NCBI GenBank assembly: GCA_913058575.1
Contig: CAJXRF010000058.1
Span: 1-35,638, forward strand
DNA: 35,638 nt
Source: an uncultured Bermanella sp.
GTDB lineage: Bacteria; Pseudomonadota; Gammaproteobacteria; Pseudomonadales; Oceanobacteraceae
Direction: 5' to 3'
The notes beneath the pieces were generated by a model that made no database searches, had not been told where the DNA came from, and saw only the letters and a program-made list of their open reading frames with translations. The translations under genes and the position numbers were made by a program. Of the stretch, positions 1-8,003 are shown piece after piece; position 1 is the stretch's first letter, and each line of letters starts with the position of its first letter.

Positions 1-194
1 TTAATTCTGGCCCCAAGTTATTAACTTTCAAATACCGGCATAAAACACGCAATGTAAAATTAAAGGATTATCACATTATTAAACAGGCCAGTTAATTCTG
101 GCCCCAAGTTATTAACTTTCAAATACCGGCATAAAACACGCAATGTGAAATTAAAGGACTATCACATTATTAAACAGGCCAGTTAATTCTGGCC
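1..194. repeat. 91-bp tandem direct repeat, two full copies plus a 12-bp start of a third
   Basis: Copy 1 spans 1-91 and copy 2 spans 92-182. They differ at only two positions in the second half of the unit. The first 12 bases of the unit recur at 183-194. Each junction carries the interrupted palindrome GGCCAG-TTAATT-CTGGCC (86-103 and 177-194). Copy 2 also has AATGTGA (142-148) facing TCACATT (162-168), and both copies contain AAGTT-ATT-AACTT. The array may continue to the left of the window. It lies upstream of the esterase operon, so it could be a regulatory or structured-RNA element or simply a minisatellite. Its function is unknown. Confidence 0.9.
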
Positions 195-249
195 GTGTTA
201 AAAAGTAACCTAGCTTAATAATATAACCACAATAAAAAGGATTAGCGCC

Positions 250-1209
250 TTGAAAGAAGCCAGTAAAATCATGTTTTTTAAAGGGCTAAACCGTCTGTTT
301 CTCAAGCCTATTTTTGGCCCCCCTTGGCCCTACTCTATTCAACGGGCTTGGTTTAAGTTAATGGCTTCTGTGATGCTATTGCCTAAAAATATTAGCATTA
401 CGCCTATTGAAATAGCTTCCATTCCGGCCGAAGTGGTCACCCCAAAACATTTATCAACCAGTGCCAATGACGAAGATAACGGCTTAAAAAAAGTGATATT
501 GTATTTACACGGCGGCGCCTATTGCATTTGCGCCCCTAAAACTCATCGCAGCCTTACCTGTAATTTAGCGAAAAAAACACAAGCAATAGTTTTTGTTCCA
601 GATTATCGCTTAGCGCCAGAGCATCCATTTCCAGCAGGCATTGATGACTGCTTAACAAGCTATCAATGGTTATTAAGCCAGGGTTTTAATTCTCATAATA
701 TCACCCTAGCCGGAGATTCGGCCGGAGGCGGATTAGTCATGGCCACAGCTCTGAAAATTCGTGAGTTAAACCTACCTACCCCCATTGCATTGGTACTGAT
801 CTCCCCGTGGAGTGACTTAACCCTATCTAGCTTGCACAGTGTCAGCGACAAAATAGATCCGCTATTGCGTTGGTCAAATTTGCAAGCTGGGGTAAAGGCT
901 TACTTACAAGGCCAAGACCCTAGCCTGCCACTGGCTTCTTCGTCACTGGCCGATTTAAGTGAATTACCCCCTATGCTTATACAAGTGGGCAGTGAAGAAA
1001 TTATTTTAAACGACTCTAAAAAGTTGCACCAACAAGCCATGAAATATCAAAATGATTGCAGGTTAAGCATTTATGAAAACGGCTGGCATGTTTTTCAATT
1101 ACAGGCAGGCTTACTGGATATGAGCGATAAAGCCATTGAAGAAATTGATCAGTTTATTTCAAAGTGCATACAAAATAGTAATGCGCCCAACCAAATGACT
1201 AAGCAGTAG
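250..1209 (+). CDS. alpha/beta hydrolase, hormone-sensitive-lipase (family IV) esterase
   Basis: A 319-aa esterase or lipase of the HSL type, which hydrolyses carboxylic esters. The oxyanion-hole motif HGGA is at about 87-90 and the nucleophile elbow GDSAG at 155-159 (Ser157). The likely acid is Asp255 and the catalytic His280 lies in GWHVF. The DYRLAPEHPFPAG stretch (about 118-130) is typical of the family. The start is TTG at 250, with AAAGGA about 8 nt upstream; an ATG at 271 is an alternative that would lose seven residues. The stop is 10 bp before an SDR gene, so the two form an operon. Esterase plus SDR next to an AraC regulator resembles lipid or ketone (Baeyer-Villiger type) catabolic clusters, but no monooxygenase is visible here. 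No signal peptide is evident, so it is probably cytoplasmic. Confidence 0.9.
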   Translation: MKEASKIMFFKGLNRLFLKPIFGPPWPYSIQRAWFKLMASVMLLPKNISITPIEIASIPAEVVTPKHLSTSANDEDNGLKKVILYLHGGAYCICAPKTHRSLTCNLAKKTQAIVFVPDYRLAPEHPFPAGIDDCLTSYQWLLSQGFNSHNITLAGDSAGGGLVMATALKIRELNLPTPIALVLISPWSDLTLSSLHSVSDKIDPLLRWSNLQAGVKAYLQGQDPSLPLASSSLADLSELPPMLIQVGSEEIILNDSKKLHQQAMKYQNDCRLSIYENGWHVFQLQAGLLDMSDKAIEEIDQFISKCIQNSNAPNQMTKQ

Positions 1210-1219
1210 AGACACTAAA

Positions 1220-1990
1220 ATGGCTAACCTTAAACCCAGTATGATCATCACCGGTGCCGCCTCAGGCATTGGCCGTTCTGTGGCTGAAACCCTATTAAAA
1301 GATGGCTGGTACATTGGTCTATTCGATTTATCAAAACAGCCATTACAAGAGATTCAAGATACTTGGGGTAATGACAACTGCAGCGTTCATATTGTTAGTG
1401 TGAGCGATGGGAATACTTTGGAAAAAGAGTTTAAATCTTTTGTAAATAATGCAGGTAAGTTAGACGTATTATTTAATTGTGCTGGATTATTACAAGCTGG
1501 GCACTTTGAAGATATTAGCCTTGAGCGCCACTATCAAATATTAGATGTGAATAACAAAGGGGTCATGAACTGCTGTTATCTTGCGCTTCCCTATTTAAAG
1601 CAAAATAAAAAGTCTCGGGTAATTAATATGTCTTCGGCCTCTTCACTGTATGGGGTTCCGGGGCTTGCCTCTTATTCTGCCAGTAAAGCGTGGATTAAGT
1701 CCTTTACCGAATCCCTTAATATTGAATGGGCTAGGCACAATATTCACGTGTTAGCCATTGAACCGCCGTTTGTGAACACCAATATGATCAGTGGTGACAA
1801 TACTCGAGTCATGGAGAAAATGGGGGTGAATTTAACCGCACAAGATGTGGCCAACAGTGTTAAAAGGTCCTTAACATCTCGCCATACCCATGTAAGGGTT
1901 TCACTAAACTATAAAATACAATGCTTTCTTTCGGCCATTAGCATTCGCCCGGTTAAAAGATTAGCCATGCGCTATTTCACGGGGTATTAA
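1220..1990 (+). CDS. short-chain dehydrogenase/reductase (SDR)
   Basis: A 256-aa classical SDR that would oxidise or reduce an alcohol/ketone with NAD(P). The cofactor-binding TGAASGIG is at 11-18 and NCAG at 86-89. The active-site serine lies in NMSSAS (about 136-141), with the YSASK Tyr152/Lys156 pair. The basic residue expected for NADP preference after beta-2 is not obvious (LFDLSKQ), so NAD is possible. The gene starts 10 bp after the esterase stop, so the two are probably cotranscribed and act on the same substrate pool. A strong terminator follows at 2093-2121. The substrate cannot be inferred. Confidence 0.9.
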   Translation: MANLKPSMIITGAASGIGRSVAETLLKDGWYIGLFDLSKQPLQEIQDTWGNDNCSVHIVSVSDGNTLEKEFKSFVNNAGKLDVLFNCAGLLQAGHFEDISLERHYQILDVNNKGVMNCCYLALPYLKQNKKSRVINMSSASSLYGVPGLASYSASKAWIKSFTESLNIEWARHNIHVLAIEPPFVNTNMISGDNTRVMEKMGVNLTAQDVANSVKRSLTSRHTHVRVSLNYKIQCFLSAISIRPVKRLAMRYFTGY

Positions 1991-2092
1991 GGGCAGTTAA
2001 ATATAGAGTGTAGACGGTACCTTATAAAATTAGAACGTCTATTATCGCTTCACGGCGCGCATTGCCACTAAGTTATAGCATTTACACTGAAC

Positions 2093-2121
2093 AAAAAAGG
2101 CATTCAATGAATGCCTTTTTT
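2093..2121. terminator. bidirectional rho-independent terminator
   Basis: An almost perfect palindrome of GGCATTCA and TGAATGCC arms, flanked by A6 on the left and T6 on the right. It works in both directions and sits between the SDR gene (+) and the AraC regulator (-), which converge here. Confidence 0.9.
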
Positions 2122-2150
2122 GTATTCTATTTTTATATTTTGGTAATGGC

Positions 2151-3164
2151 TTAGCTGTTCATTTTTTTACGATAATCGCTTGGGCTATTTCCGGTCCAGC
2201 GTTTAAAGCTTCTTGAGAAACTGCTGGAATCTAAAAATCCTAATTGATAGGTAATGGTGGTAATGGATAAGTCCGATTGCTTAATGTACTGCATGGCCAA
2301 ATGTTTACGAGTATCATCTAAAATAACTTTATAGCTGGTGTCTAGCTCATTTAATTTACGATGCAAACTGCGGCTACTGGTGCCTAAAACAGCCGCTACC
2401 TTTTCACGAGTAGGCTCACCATGGGGCATGAGTTCAATTAATGCATTGTATACCGAGGCCACTATGTCACTTTTATTAAAGCGCAATAAATATTCTGCCA
2501 TGACCTGTTCATTAATGCGCACCAATTCAGCATTACCGGTGGGCACCACCTGATCAACAAATTGCTTGGCTAAACGAATTTCATAAAGGTCACTGTTAAA
2601 ATAAATTGGGCACTTAAAAATTCCTTCATGCCGAGAGGTATCTTTTGGTTTATCACGCTTTAATCTCACACTTAAAATATTTTTATCACTATTGTTTAAT
2701 AAGGCTTGCGTGGCTTCCACCACCAATGCCATAAAAGCATCAATGGCATGATAGTTTGGCTCAAAAATATCTTCTGCCATATGAAACTTCACCACTACCT
2801 CATCTTTCTCATCATGAATATCTAAACCCACCGCAGTACTGATGATGCTAGAAAATTTTTGCAAGCGCTCAAGACTTTCACGCATAGAACTTGAGGCATG
2901 ATGGGCATAAGTGATGGCATGAAAACTGGTAGGACTAATGTATTTAATAGCTTCAAGACCAATGCAATCATCACCGGATACCTGTTCGGCAAATTCCCAA
3001 AGGGTGCGCATTTTGTCAACTGCCACCCGTTGGTTCGAGTCCTGAATACACGGGGCATCTATTCCAGCTTTTTTTAGGGCGGTAGCAGCATCACAAAATG
3101 GTTCGATGGCTGCCAATATAGGCATTACCCAAGTGGCAATGGTGGTGTGGTTGGTTTCAGACAT
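2151..3164 (-). CDS. AraC-family regulator with arabinose-binding-type N-domain (OruR/GadR-like)
   Basis: A 337-aa transcriptional regulator. Residues 1-200 resemble the Arabinose_bd ligand-sensing domain of OruR-type AraC proteins. The last 90 residues hold the AraC DNA-binding domain with two helix-turn-helices: the first around VAAVLGTSSRSLHRKL, the second around ITTITYQLGFLDSSSFSR, ending in FKRWTGNSPSDYRK. The length is normal for this subfamily. It converges on the esterase-SDR operon, a usual arrangement for a regulator of such catabolic genes, so it may control that pair. This is inference from position only. No clear Shine-Dalgarno precedes the ATG. Confidence 0.9.
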   Translation of the reverse strand: MSETNHTTIATWVMPILAAIEPFCDAATALKKAGIDAPCIQDSNQRVAVDKMRTLWEFAEQVSGDDCIGLEAIKYISPTSFHAITYAHHASSSMRESLERLQKFSSIISTAVGLDIHDEKDEVVVKFHMAEDIFEPNYHAIDAFMALVVEATQALLNNSDKNILSVRLKRDKPKDTSRHEGIFKCPIYFNSDLYEIRLAKQFVDQVVPTGNAELVRINEQVMAEYLLRFNKSDIVASVYNALIELMPHGEPTREKVAAVLGTSSRSLHRKLNELDTSYKVILDDTRKHLAMQYIKQSDLSITTITYQLGFLDSSSFSRSFKRWTGNSPSDYRKKMNS

Positions 3165-3316
3165 CGACTACATTGACCATTTTTGTCCCGTTTAGTTTAT
3201 ACCTTGTCCCAATATGTTCTGAAGACAGGCAATAACTTATTTATCATACTATGTAATAACTGCTTATAACCTTGATAACAACAAGCAGATCAATAAAAAC
3301 AATAACTTACTCGCCC

Positions 3317-3720
3317 TCACAGGCGTTTCAATTGGCCTAACCGCTCACGCTGTTTACCCAAATAGCTCATTACCGCTTTTAAAGGCAGTGAGCGCCAATA
3401 ACCCCGCCCATTATTCACTTTAGAAATGGGCTCATCTATGGTGTAAAGCAAGCCAAAGCAGAGCGAATGAGTTAAACAGGCAATGTAGATTCACTGGCGG
3501 CCCAAGGTTTACTGATATCTAAGCAGATAAAATGCGCCACGCCAAGCCGTCTTGGATGGGTTTATGGGAATACACCATTTTACTTTACAAGATAACCCGC
3601 CAATAAAGCGAAACAAAGCAAATGGCAAAGTGATAAAGCTGCTGTCTGTACACCCTTTAATGGCAACATTAAAAAGCTAACAGCAAGTGCGACATTTTGA
3701 ATAGCTTTAATCGAGTCTAA
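3317..3720 (-). pseudogene. possible decayed coding region in a 600-bp gene-free stretch
   Basis: The interval 3165-3768 has no intact gene. On the minus strand a coding-like segment can be followed only by changing frame. A hydrophobic stretch reads around 3575-3720. Then comes a segment reading HFICLDISKPWAASES, and after one frame change a last segment with WRSLPLKAVMSYLGKQRERL ending in a stop at 3317-3319. The amino-acid composition (W, Y, charged/hydrophobic alternation) looks more protein-like than random, with at least two frame changes. I do not recognise the family. It may be a decayed membrane protein gene, or a chance run of open frames. The right end also contains the upstream region of the DUF3604 gene. 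Confidence 0.35.
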
Positions 3721-3768
3721 AAATAAAAAGCGGTTTTAATAAAGAAAGATAGTTAAGGAGATCAAGAC

Positions 3769-5646
3769 ATGAAAATAAAAACAATTCTCTTGCCCATATT
3801 AATCGGCGCTAACAGCATTAGCGTGGCCAGTGAGTCACAAACAAGTGTGTACTGGGGCGATACTCACTTACATACTTCTTATTCATTTGATGCATTTTTA
3901 AATAAAAACCAATCTGCCGATCCTGACACCGCTTATCGCTGGGCCAAAGGCAAGCCTGTTATTCATCCATACACGAATAGTCGCATTCAAATTGAGACAC
4001 CTTTAGATTTCCTTGTGGTGTCTGATCACGCTGAAGGCATGGGAGTGATACGCGCTATCACCAACGAAAAAGAAGAATATGGTGAGGAAGGCTTTTTCAA
4101 AAACATCGTGCGTTGGTTTACTGTGCAATACATTCAATATGTATACGACGATGGTAAGGGCGAGGGCATCACCTTATTTAACGAAGTACTGCCTGAAAAA
4201 GCACAAAACCCGGGAACCGATCCTGTACAAGATCCATCCAATATCATGTATGACAATTTAGGAGACATGAGCCCCACCGAAATTACCGCCTGGGGCGAGA
4301 TTGCCGACGCCGCCGATCGTCATAATGAGCCCGGTAAGTTCACCGCCATACTAGGGTGGGAGTGGAGCTCTATTCCCACTGGCGCCAACTTACACCGTGT
4401 GGTCATGTCTCCTAACGACGCGGCCACCGCCAAGAAATATCTGCCTTATGGTTCCGATCAAAGCCAATACCCTGAAGATTTATGGGCTTGGTTAGATAAA
4501 ACCAGTAAAGAAACGGGCAGTGAATTTATTGCCATTCCCCATAACTCTAATGTTAGTAAGGGTTACATGTTCCCTGAAGTGACCTTAAAAGGTGAACCTA
4601 TCAACGTGGCCTATGCCAAAACGCGCATGGCATGGGAGCCTGTGGTAGAGGTCACTCAAATTAAGGGCGACAGCGAAACCCACCCACAGCTATCACCCGA
4701 CGACGAATTTGCCGACTTTGAGTCTTACGGATTTTATCTGCAAAAAACCCCGCAAGACCCCATTGTTACCAAAGCAGATTATGTACGTGCCGGTTTAAAG
4801 CGTGGCTTAGAAATAGAAAATAAAATTGGCGTAAACCCTTATAAATTTGGTCTTATTGGCAGCACCGACTCTCACACCGGTTTATCCACTGCCGAAGAGA
4901 ATAATTTCTGGGGTAAGTTTGCTCACGATTCAACCCCCGACACCAAACGTAAAGATATTATCGGTGGCACCAAAGCCTCTGGTTGGGATATGTCAGCATC
5001 AGGTTTGGCCGCCGTATGGGCAGATGAAAACACCCGTGATGGTATTTACTCTGCCTTTAAACGCCGCGAAGTGTACGCCACCAGTGGTCCTAGAATTAAA
5101 GTGCGTATGTTTGGCGGTTGGAACTTTAATTCCAAAGCCTTACAGGCTGAAAACATGGCCAAATACGGTTATAAACAAGGGGTGCCCATGGGTGGCGATT
5201 TAACCCGTCCATCTGATGTGAATGCTAAAGCCGAGTTTTTAATTCGCGCCACAAAAGATCCTCTGAATGCCAATCTAGATCGTGTGCAAGTGGTTAAAGG
5301 TTGGTTAGATGATCAAGGCATCAGCCATGAAAAAGTATTTAATGTGGCGTGGAGTGATGATCGTAAACTGAATGCCAACGGCAAACTACCAAGCGTGGGC
5401 AATACCGTAAACCTAGAATACGCAAGCTACGACAACAGCATCGGCAGTGCAGAGCTTTCAACCATTTGGAAAGATGAAAGTTTTGATGCTAGCCAGCGTG
5501 CCTTTTACTATGTACGGGTATTGCAAATTCCAACACCTCGTCATTCATTGTATGACGGCATCGCCTTACAAATTGATGCCCCAATTGAAGGGCCTGCCAC
5601 CATTCAAGAGCGTGCTTATACCTCACCGATTTGGTATACGCCTTAA
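3769..5646 (+). CDS. DUF3604 family secreted protein with PHP-like fold
   Basis: A 625-aa exported protein with a signal peptide (about 1-21, ending in SVASES). It matches the DUF3604 family, which is related to PHP-type metal-dependent phosphoesterases. Probable metal-site motifs are GDTHLHTSYSFD (30-41), SDHAEG (85-90), IPHNSN (about 255-260) and GSTDSHTG (about 364-371). The molecular function of the family is not established. AAGGAG precedes the ATG at good distance. It heads an operon-like trio with a PpiC-like protein and a HupE/UreJ protein, a combination I know as recurrent in marine Gammaproteobacteria. A periplasmic metal-dependent hydrolase is the most that should be inferred. Confidence 0.9.
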   Translation: MKIKTILLPILIGANSISVASESQTSVYWGDTHLHTSYSFDAFLNKNQSADPDTAYRWAKGKPVIHPYTNSRIQIETPLDFLVVSDHAEGMGVIRAITNEKEEYGEEGFFKNIVRWFTVQYIQYVYDDGKGEGITLFNEVLPEKAQNPGTDPVQDPSNIMYDNLGDMSPTEITAWGEIADAADRHNEPGKFTAILGWEWSSIPTGANLHRVVMSPNDAATAKKYLPYGSDQSQYPEDLWAWLDKTSKETGSEFIAIPHNSNVSKGYMFPEVTLKGEPINVAYAKTRMAWEPVVEVTQIKGDSETHPQLSPDDEFADFESYGFYLQKTPQDPIVTKADYVRAGLKRGLEIENKIGVNPYKFGLIGSTDSHTGLSTAEENNFWGKFAHDSTPDTKRKDIIGGTKASGWDMSASGLAAVWADENTRDGIYSAFKRREVYATSGPRIKVRMFGGWNFNSKALQAENMAKYGYKQGVPMGGDLTRPSDVNAKAEFLIRATKDPLNANLDRVQVVKGWLDDQGISHEKVFNVAWSDDRKLNANGKLPSVGNTVNLEYASYDNSIGSAELSTIWKDESFDASQRAFYYVRVLQIPTPRHSLYDGIALQIDAPIEGPATIQERAYTSPIWYTP

Positions 5647-5674
5647 CGCATAAAAAATTATTTCTTACCCTGTG

Positions 5675-5721
5675 CCTTAGCATTATAAATGTGGCTTTTA
5701 AGCTACTTTAAAACACTAAGG
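5675..5721 (+). other. intercistronic inverted repeats
   Basis: CCTTAG (5675-5680) pairs with CTAAGG (5716-5721) and encloses a second stem, GTGGCTT (5691-5697) with AAGCTAC (5700-5706, one G-U pair). It lies in the 155-bp gap between the DUF3604 and PpiC-like genes. There is no T-run, so it is not a classic terminator. It may be a processing or stability element. Confidence 0.4.
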
Positions 5722-5801
5722 AGCGATCACGGGGTGGGAAATATCTCAGTTAAATTTGCATGAATAAATTAATAAGCAATAGATGTAAGGTGACAAAGAC
5801 A

Positions 5802-6752
5802 ATGAATCTATTAAAAAAATACGCTCATGAGCCTTTGCTTCATTTTGTTGTTATCGGCTTAGTGCTGTTTTACCTAGTAGAGATCTTCTATCCAAACTCA
5901 GATAGCTACACGCAATCGCAAAACACCATTGCCTTTGACCAAGACAAAATAATTCAGTTTTTACAGTTTCAAAATAAAGCCTTTAATGTTGCCAATGCCA
6001 AGGCGAAATGGCTAAGCATGAACGACACAGAAAAAAGTCAACTTATGACCGACTACATTCGCGAAGAGGTCATGTATCGCGAGGCCCTATCCTTAGGCTT
6101 AGAAAAAGACGATCAAATTATTCGCCGTCGCCTTATTCAAAAAATTGAGTTTATCAACCGCGGTTTTCAGTCTGACATGGCTAAAATTGATGAAAAAGAA
6201 ATAGAGCAGTTTTTTAACCAACACAAACAAGAATACCAAATTGATCCTTCAATCACTTTCACTCATGTTTTCTTTGACAAAAATTTCTATGACCCAAAAG
6301 GGCACGGCGATAAAACCCTTCATGTAGCCACCCAAACGCTGCAAACACTCAATGCCACTGAAGTACCCTTTGAAAAGGCTTCTCAATTTGGTCAACGATT
6401 TTATTTTCACCGCAATTACGTTGATCGCACCCCGGCTTTTGTGGCCAGTCATTTTGGCGAAGAATTTTCACAAAATACCTTTAAGTTTCCACAAGCGAAT
6501 AAATGGTATGGACCTGTTACTTCAAAATATGGCCAGCATTTAATAATGGTGTCTAAAAACCTACCAAGTCGCGTTCCTAAACTGGGAGAAGTGGCCGGTC
6601 AGGTATTGGATCATTTACAACGCATTAAACAAAGAGAACTAAAACAAAAAGCCCTTAGTAAAATGATGGGTAAATATCAGTTAGAAAATAACACATCCTT
6701 TTCTTTCACTGAACAACCCGTTACCCAAGAGCAACAAGCCAATGCAGAATAA
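5802..6752 (+). CDS. membrane-anchored peptidyl-prolyl cis-trans isomerase (PpiC/parvulin-like)
   Basis: A 316-aa foldase-like protein. One N-terminal membrane segment (about residues 11-30, LLHFVVIGLVLFYLVEIFY) anchors it with the bulk in the periplasm. A SurA/PpiC-like helical region follows (about 60-140). The parvulin-like domain (about 145-270) ends in WYGPVTSKYGQHLIMVSK. The core is divergent, so isomerase activity is uncertain and a chaperone role is possible. I chose ATG 5802, preceded by AAGGTGA. The in-frame ATG at 5760 lacks a ribosome site and would add 14 residues before the anchor. Its end overlaps the next gene by 11 bp, implying coupled translation with the HupE-like protein. 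Confidence 0.88.
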   Translation: MNLLKKYAHEPLLHFVVIGLVLFYLVEIFYPNSDSYTQSQNTIAFDQDKIIQFLQFQNKAFNVANAKAKWLSMNDTEKSQLMTDYIREEVMYREALSLGLEKDDQIIRRRLIQKIEFINRGFQSDMAKIDEKEIEQFFNQHKQEYQIDPSITFTHVFFDKNFYDPKGHGDKTLHVATQTLQTLNATEVPFEKASQFGQRFYFHRNYVDRTPAFVASHFGEEFSQNTFKFPQANKWYGPVTSKYGQHLIMVSKNLPSRVPKLGEVAGQVLDHLQRIKQRELKQKALSKMMGKYQLENNTSFSFTEQPVTQEQQANAE

Positions 6753-7923
6753 TCTCTTTATTCAAGGCTTACAGGGTTTAGGTGTTCGCTCTTCTGTTCG
6801 ATTAGCTTTTCGATTAACAGTCGCCTTATTATTAACTGGGCTGTTTTTTAACAGTAATTGCTATGGCCATGAAGGCCGGCCTGTTTTCATTGACCTAAGC
6901 GAAACACAGTCGGGCCAATATACCCTGCGTTGGAAAATTCCGCCTGTCATGAGCCGTGGCAGTGAACCAACCATCAGCTTACAAGGGGTTGGTTGCCAGC
7001 GGGTAACCACTCAACATAGGGTAAGCTTAACAGGTAGCAGTTTGTTCACTTGCCACAAAGGTCAGCAAGACACCCTAAAGGTTAATATTGACTACCCGAA
7101 TAACAACCCAGTGTTATCCAGCTTAATTCAGTTCACTAAACTGTCGGGGGAATCTTATAGCTTGTTTAATGGCCCAGATATTTTAAATATTTCTCTCCCC
7201 AAAAAGGTAAGCTTTTTACAAGTAAGCCAGCAATATATTGAAGCGGGCTTATTTCATATATTAGAAGGGTTTGATCATTTGTTGTTTGTGTTATGCCTCA
7301 TGCAAATAGCCGGTGGCATTAAACGAATTTTACTTACTATTAGTGGCTTTACCCTTGCCCACTCCATCACCTTGGCCCTAGCCAGTCTAGAACTAATTAA
7401 TGTGAGGATTGATATTGTAGAAGTGTTAATTGCCCTGAGCATCGTTATGTTGGCGGTGGAAATGGTAAAAGGATCAAAGCAACAGGCAAAAAATAGTCTA
7501 ATCTGGCGCCATCCTGTTAGCGTAGCCAGTTTATTTGGTTTACTGCACGGCCTGGGGTTTGCAAGTGCCCTTGGGGAGTTAGGGTTGCCTCAAGAGATGA
7601 AACTATCCGCATTAATCTTTTTTAATGTAGGTGTCGAGCTTGGGCAAATACTCTTTATTATGGTGATGTTTGTGTTACTGGCGGGGCTTAAAAAAATAGG
7701 GATAAAAAAAGTAGCTGACCAGTTGCTTCAGTTTTTTCGCTTTAATCAACCGATACAGGGTAATTCTAAACCGTCAAAATTGACGCAACCTACCGATCAA
7801 AAAATACAGACTAGCCAAGCTAATACTTTAACCACGGCCCAGTTTCCACTGAGTGTTATTTACATCATAGGTAGCGTAAGTGGTTATTGGTTCATAGAGC
7901 GTGTGATCTCGATTTTTATCTAA
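6742..7923 (+). CDS. HupE/UreJ family membrane protein
   Basis: A 393-aa protein with an N-terminal hydrophobic export segment (about 20-40, ending near CYGHEG) and a periplasmic beta-rich domain to about residue 155. A membrane domain of about six helices follows, carrying the HupE/UreJ-like histidine motif HILEGFDH (about 172-179), LAHSITLALASL, LLHGLGFASALGE and FNVGVELGQ. HupE/UreJ proteins are linked to nickel/cobalt transport, but the long periplasmic domain marks the second HupE/UreJ subfamily, whose substrate is not known. A polar loop (about 330-375) precedes the last helix. Its start overlaps the PpiC-like gene by 11 bp. It may act with the DUF3604 protein, for example in metal supply to a periplasmic metalloenzyme; this is inference. 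Confidence 0.88.
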   Translation: MQNNLFIQGLQGLGVRSSVRLAFRLTVALLLTGLFFNSNCYGHEGRPVFIDLSETQSGQYTLRWKIPPVMSRGSEPTISLQGVGCQRVTTQHRVSLTGSSLFTCHKGQQDTLKVNIDYPNNNPVLSSLIQFTKLSGESYSLFNGPDILNISLPKKVSFLQVSQQYIEAGLFHILEGFDHLLFVLCLMQIAGGIKRILLTISGFTLAHSITLALASLELINVRIDIVEVLIALSIVMLAVEMVKGSKQQAKNSLIWRHPVSVASLFGLLHGLGFASALGELGLPQEMKLSALIFFNVGVELGQILFIMVMFVLLAGLKKIGIKKVADQLLQFFRFNQPIQGNSKPSKLTQPTDQKIQTSQANTLTTAQFPLSVIYIIGSVSGYWFIERVISIFI

Positions 7924-8003
7924 CTAACGCTTTAACGTTAATTTAAAAATCTAAAAAAAAGTTAAAAACACCTTTATTAAAATTAAAACACGGAGCATCA
8001 AAC

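Noticed and set aside
1-194. CRISPR array or integron attC array
   Set aside because: The 91-bp units are contiguous with no unique spacers, and there is no cas or integrase gene in the window.
2338-2553. Open frame antisense to the AraC gene, and similar small frames antisense to ectB, the monooxygenase and other genes
   Set aside because: They lie wholly within well-supported genes, have no ribosome sites and show unnatural composition.
4847-5203. 118-aa frame overlapping the DUF3604 gene on the same strand
   Set aside because: It is an out-of-frame shadow of a gene with clear family motifs.
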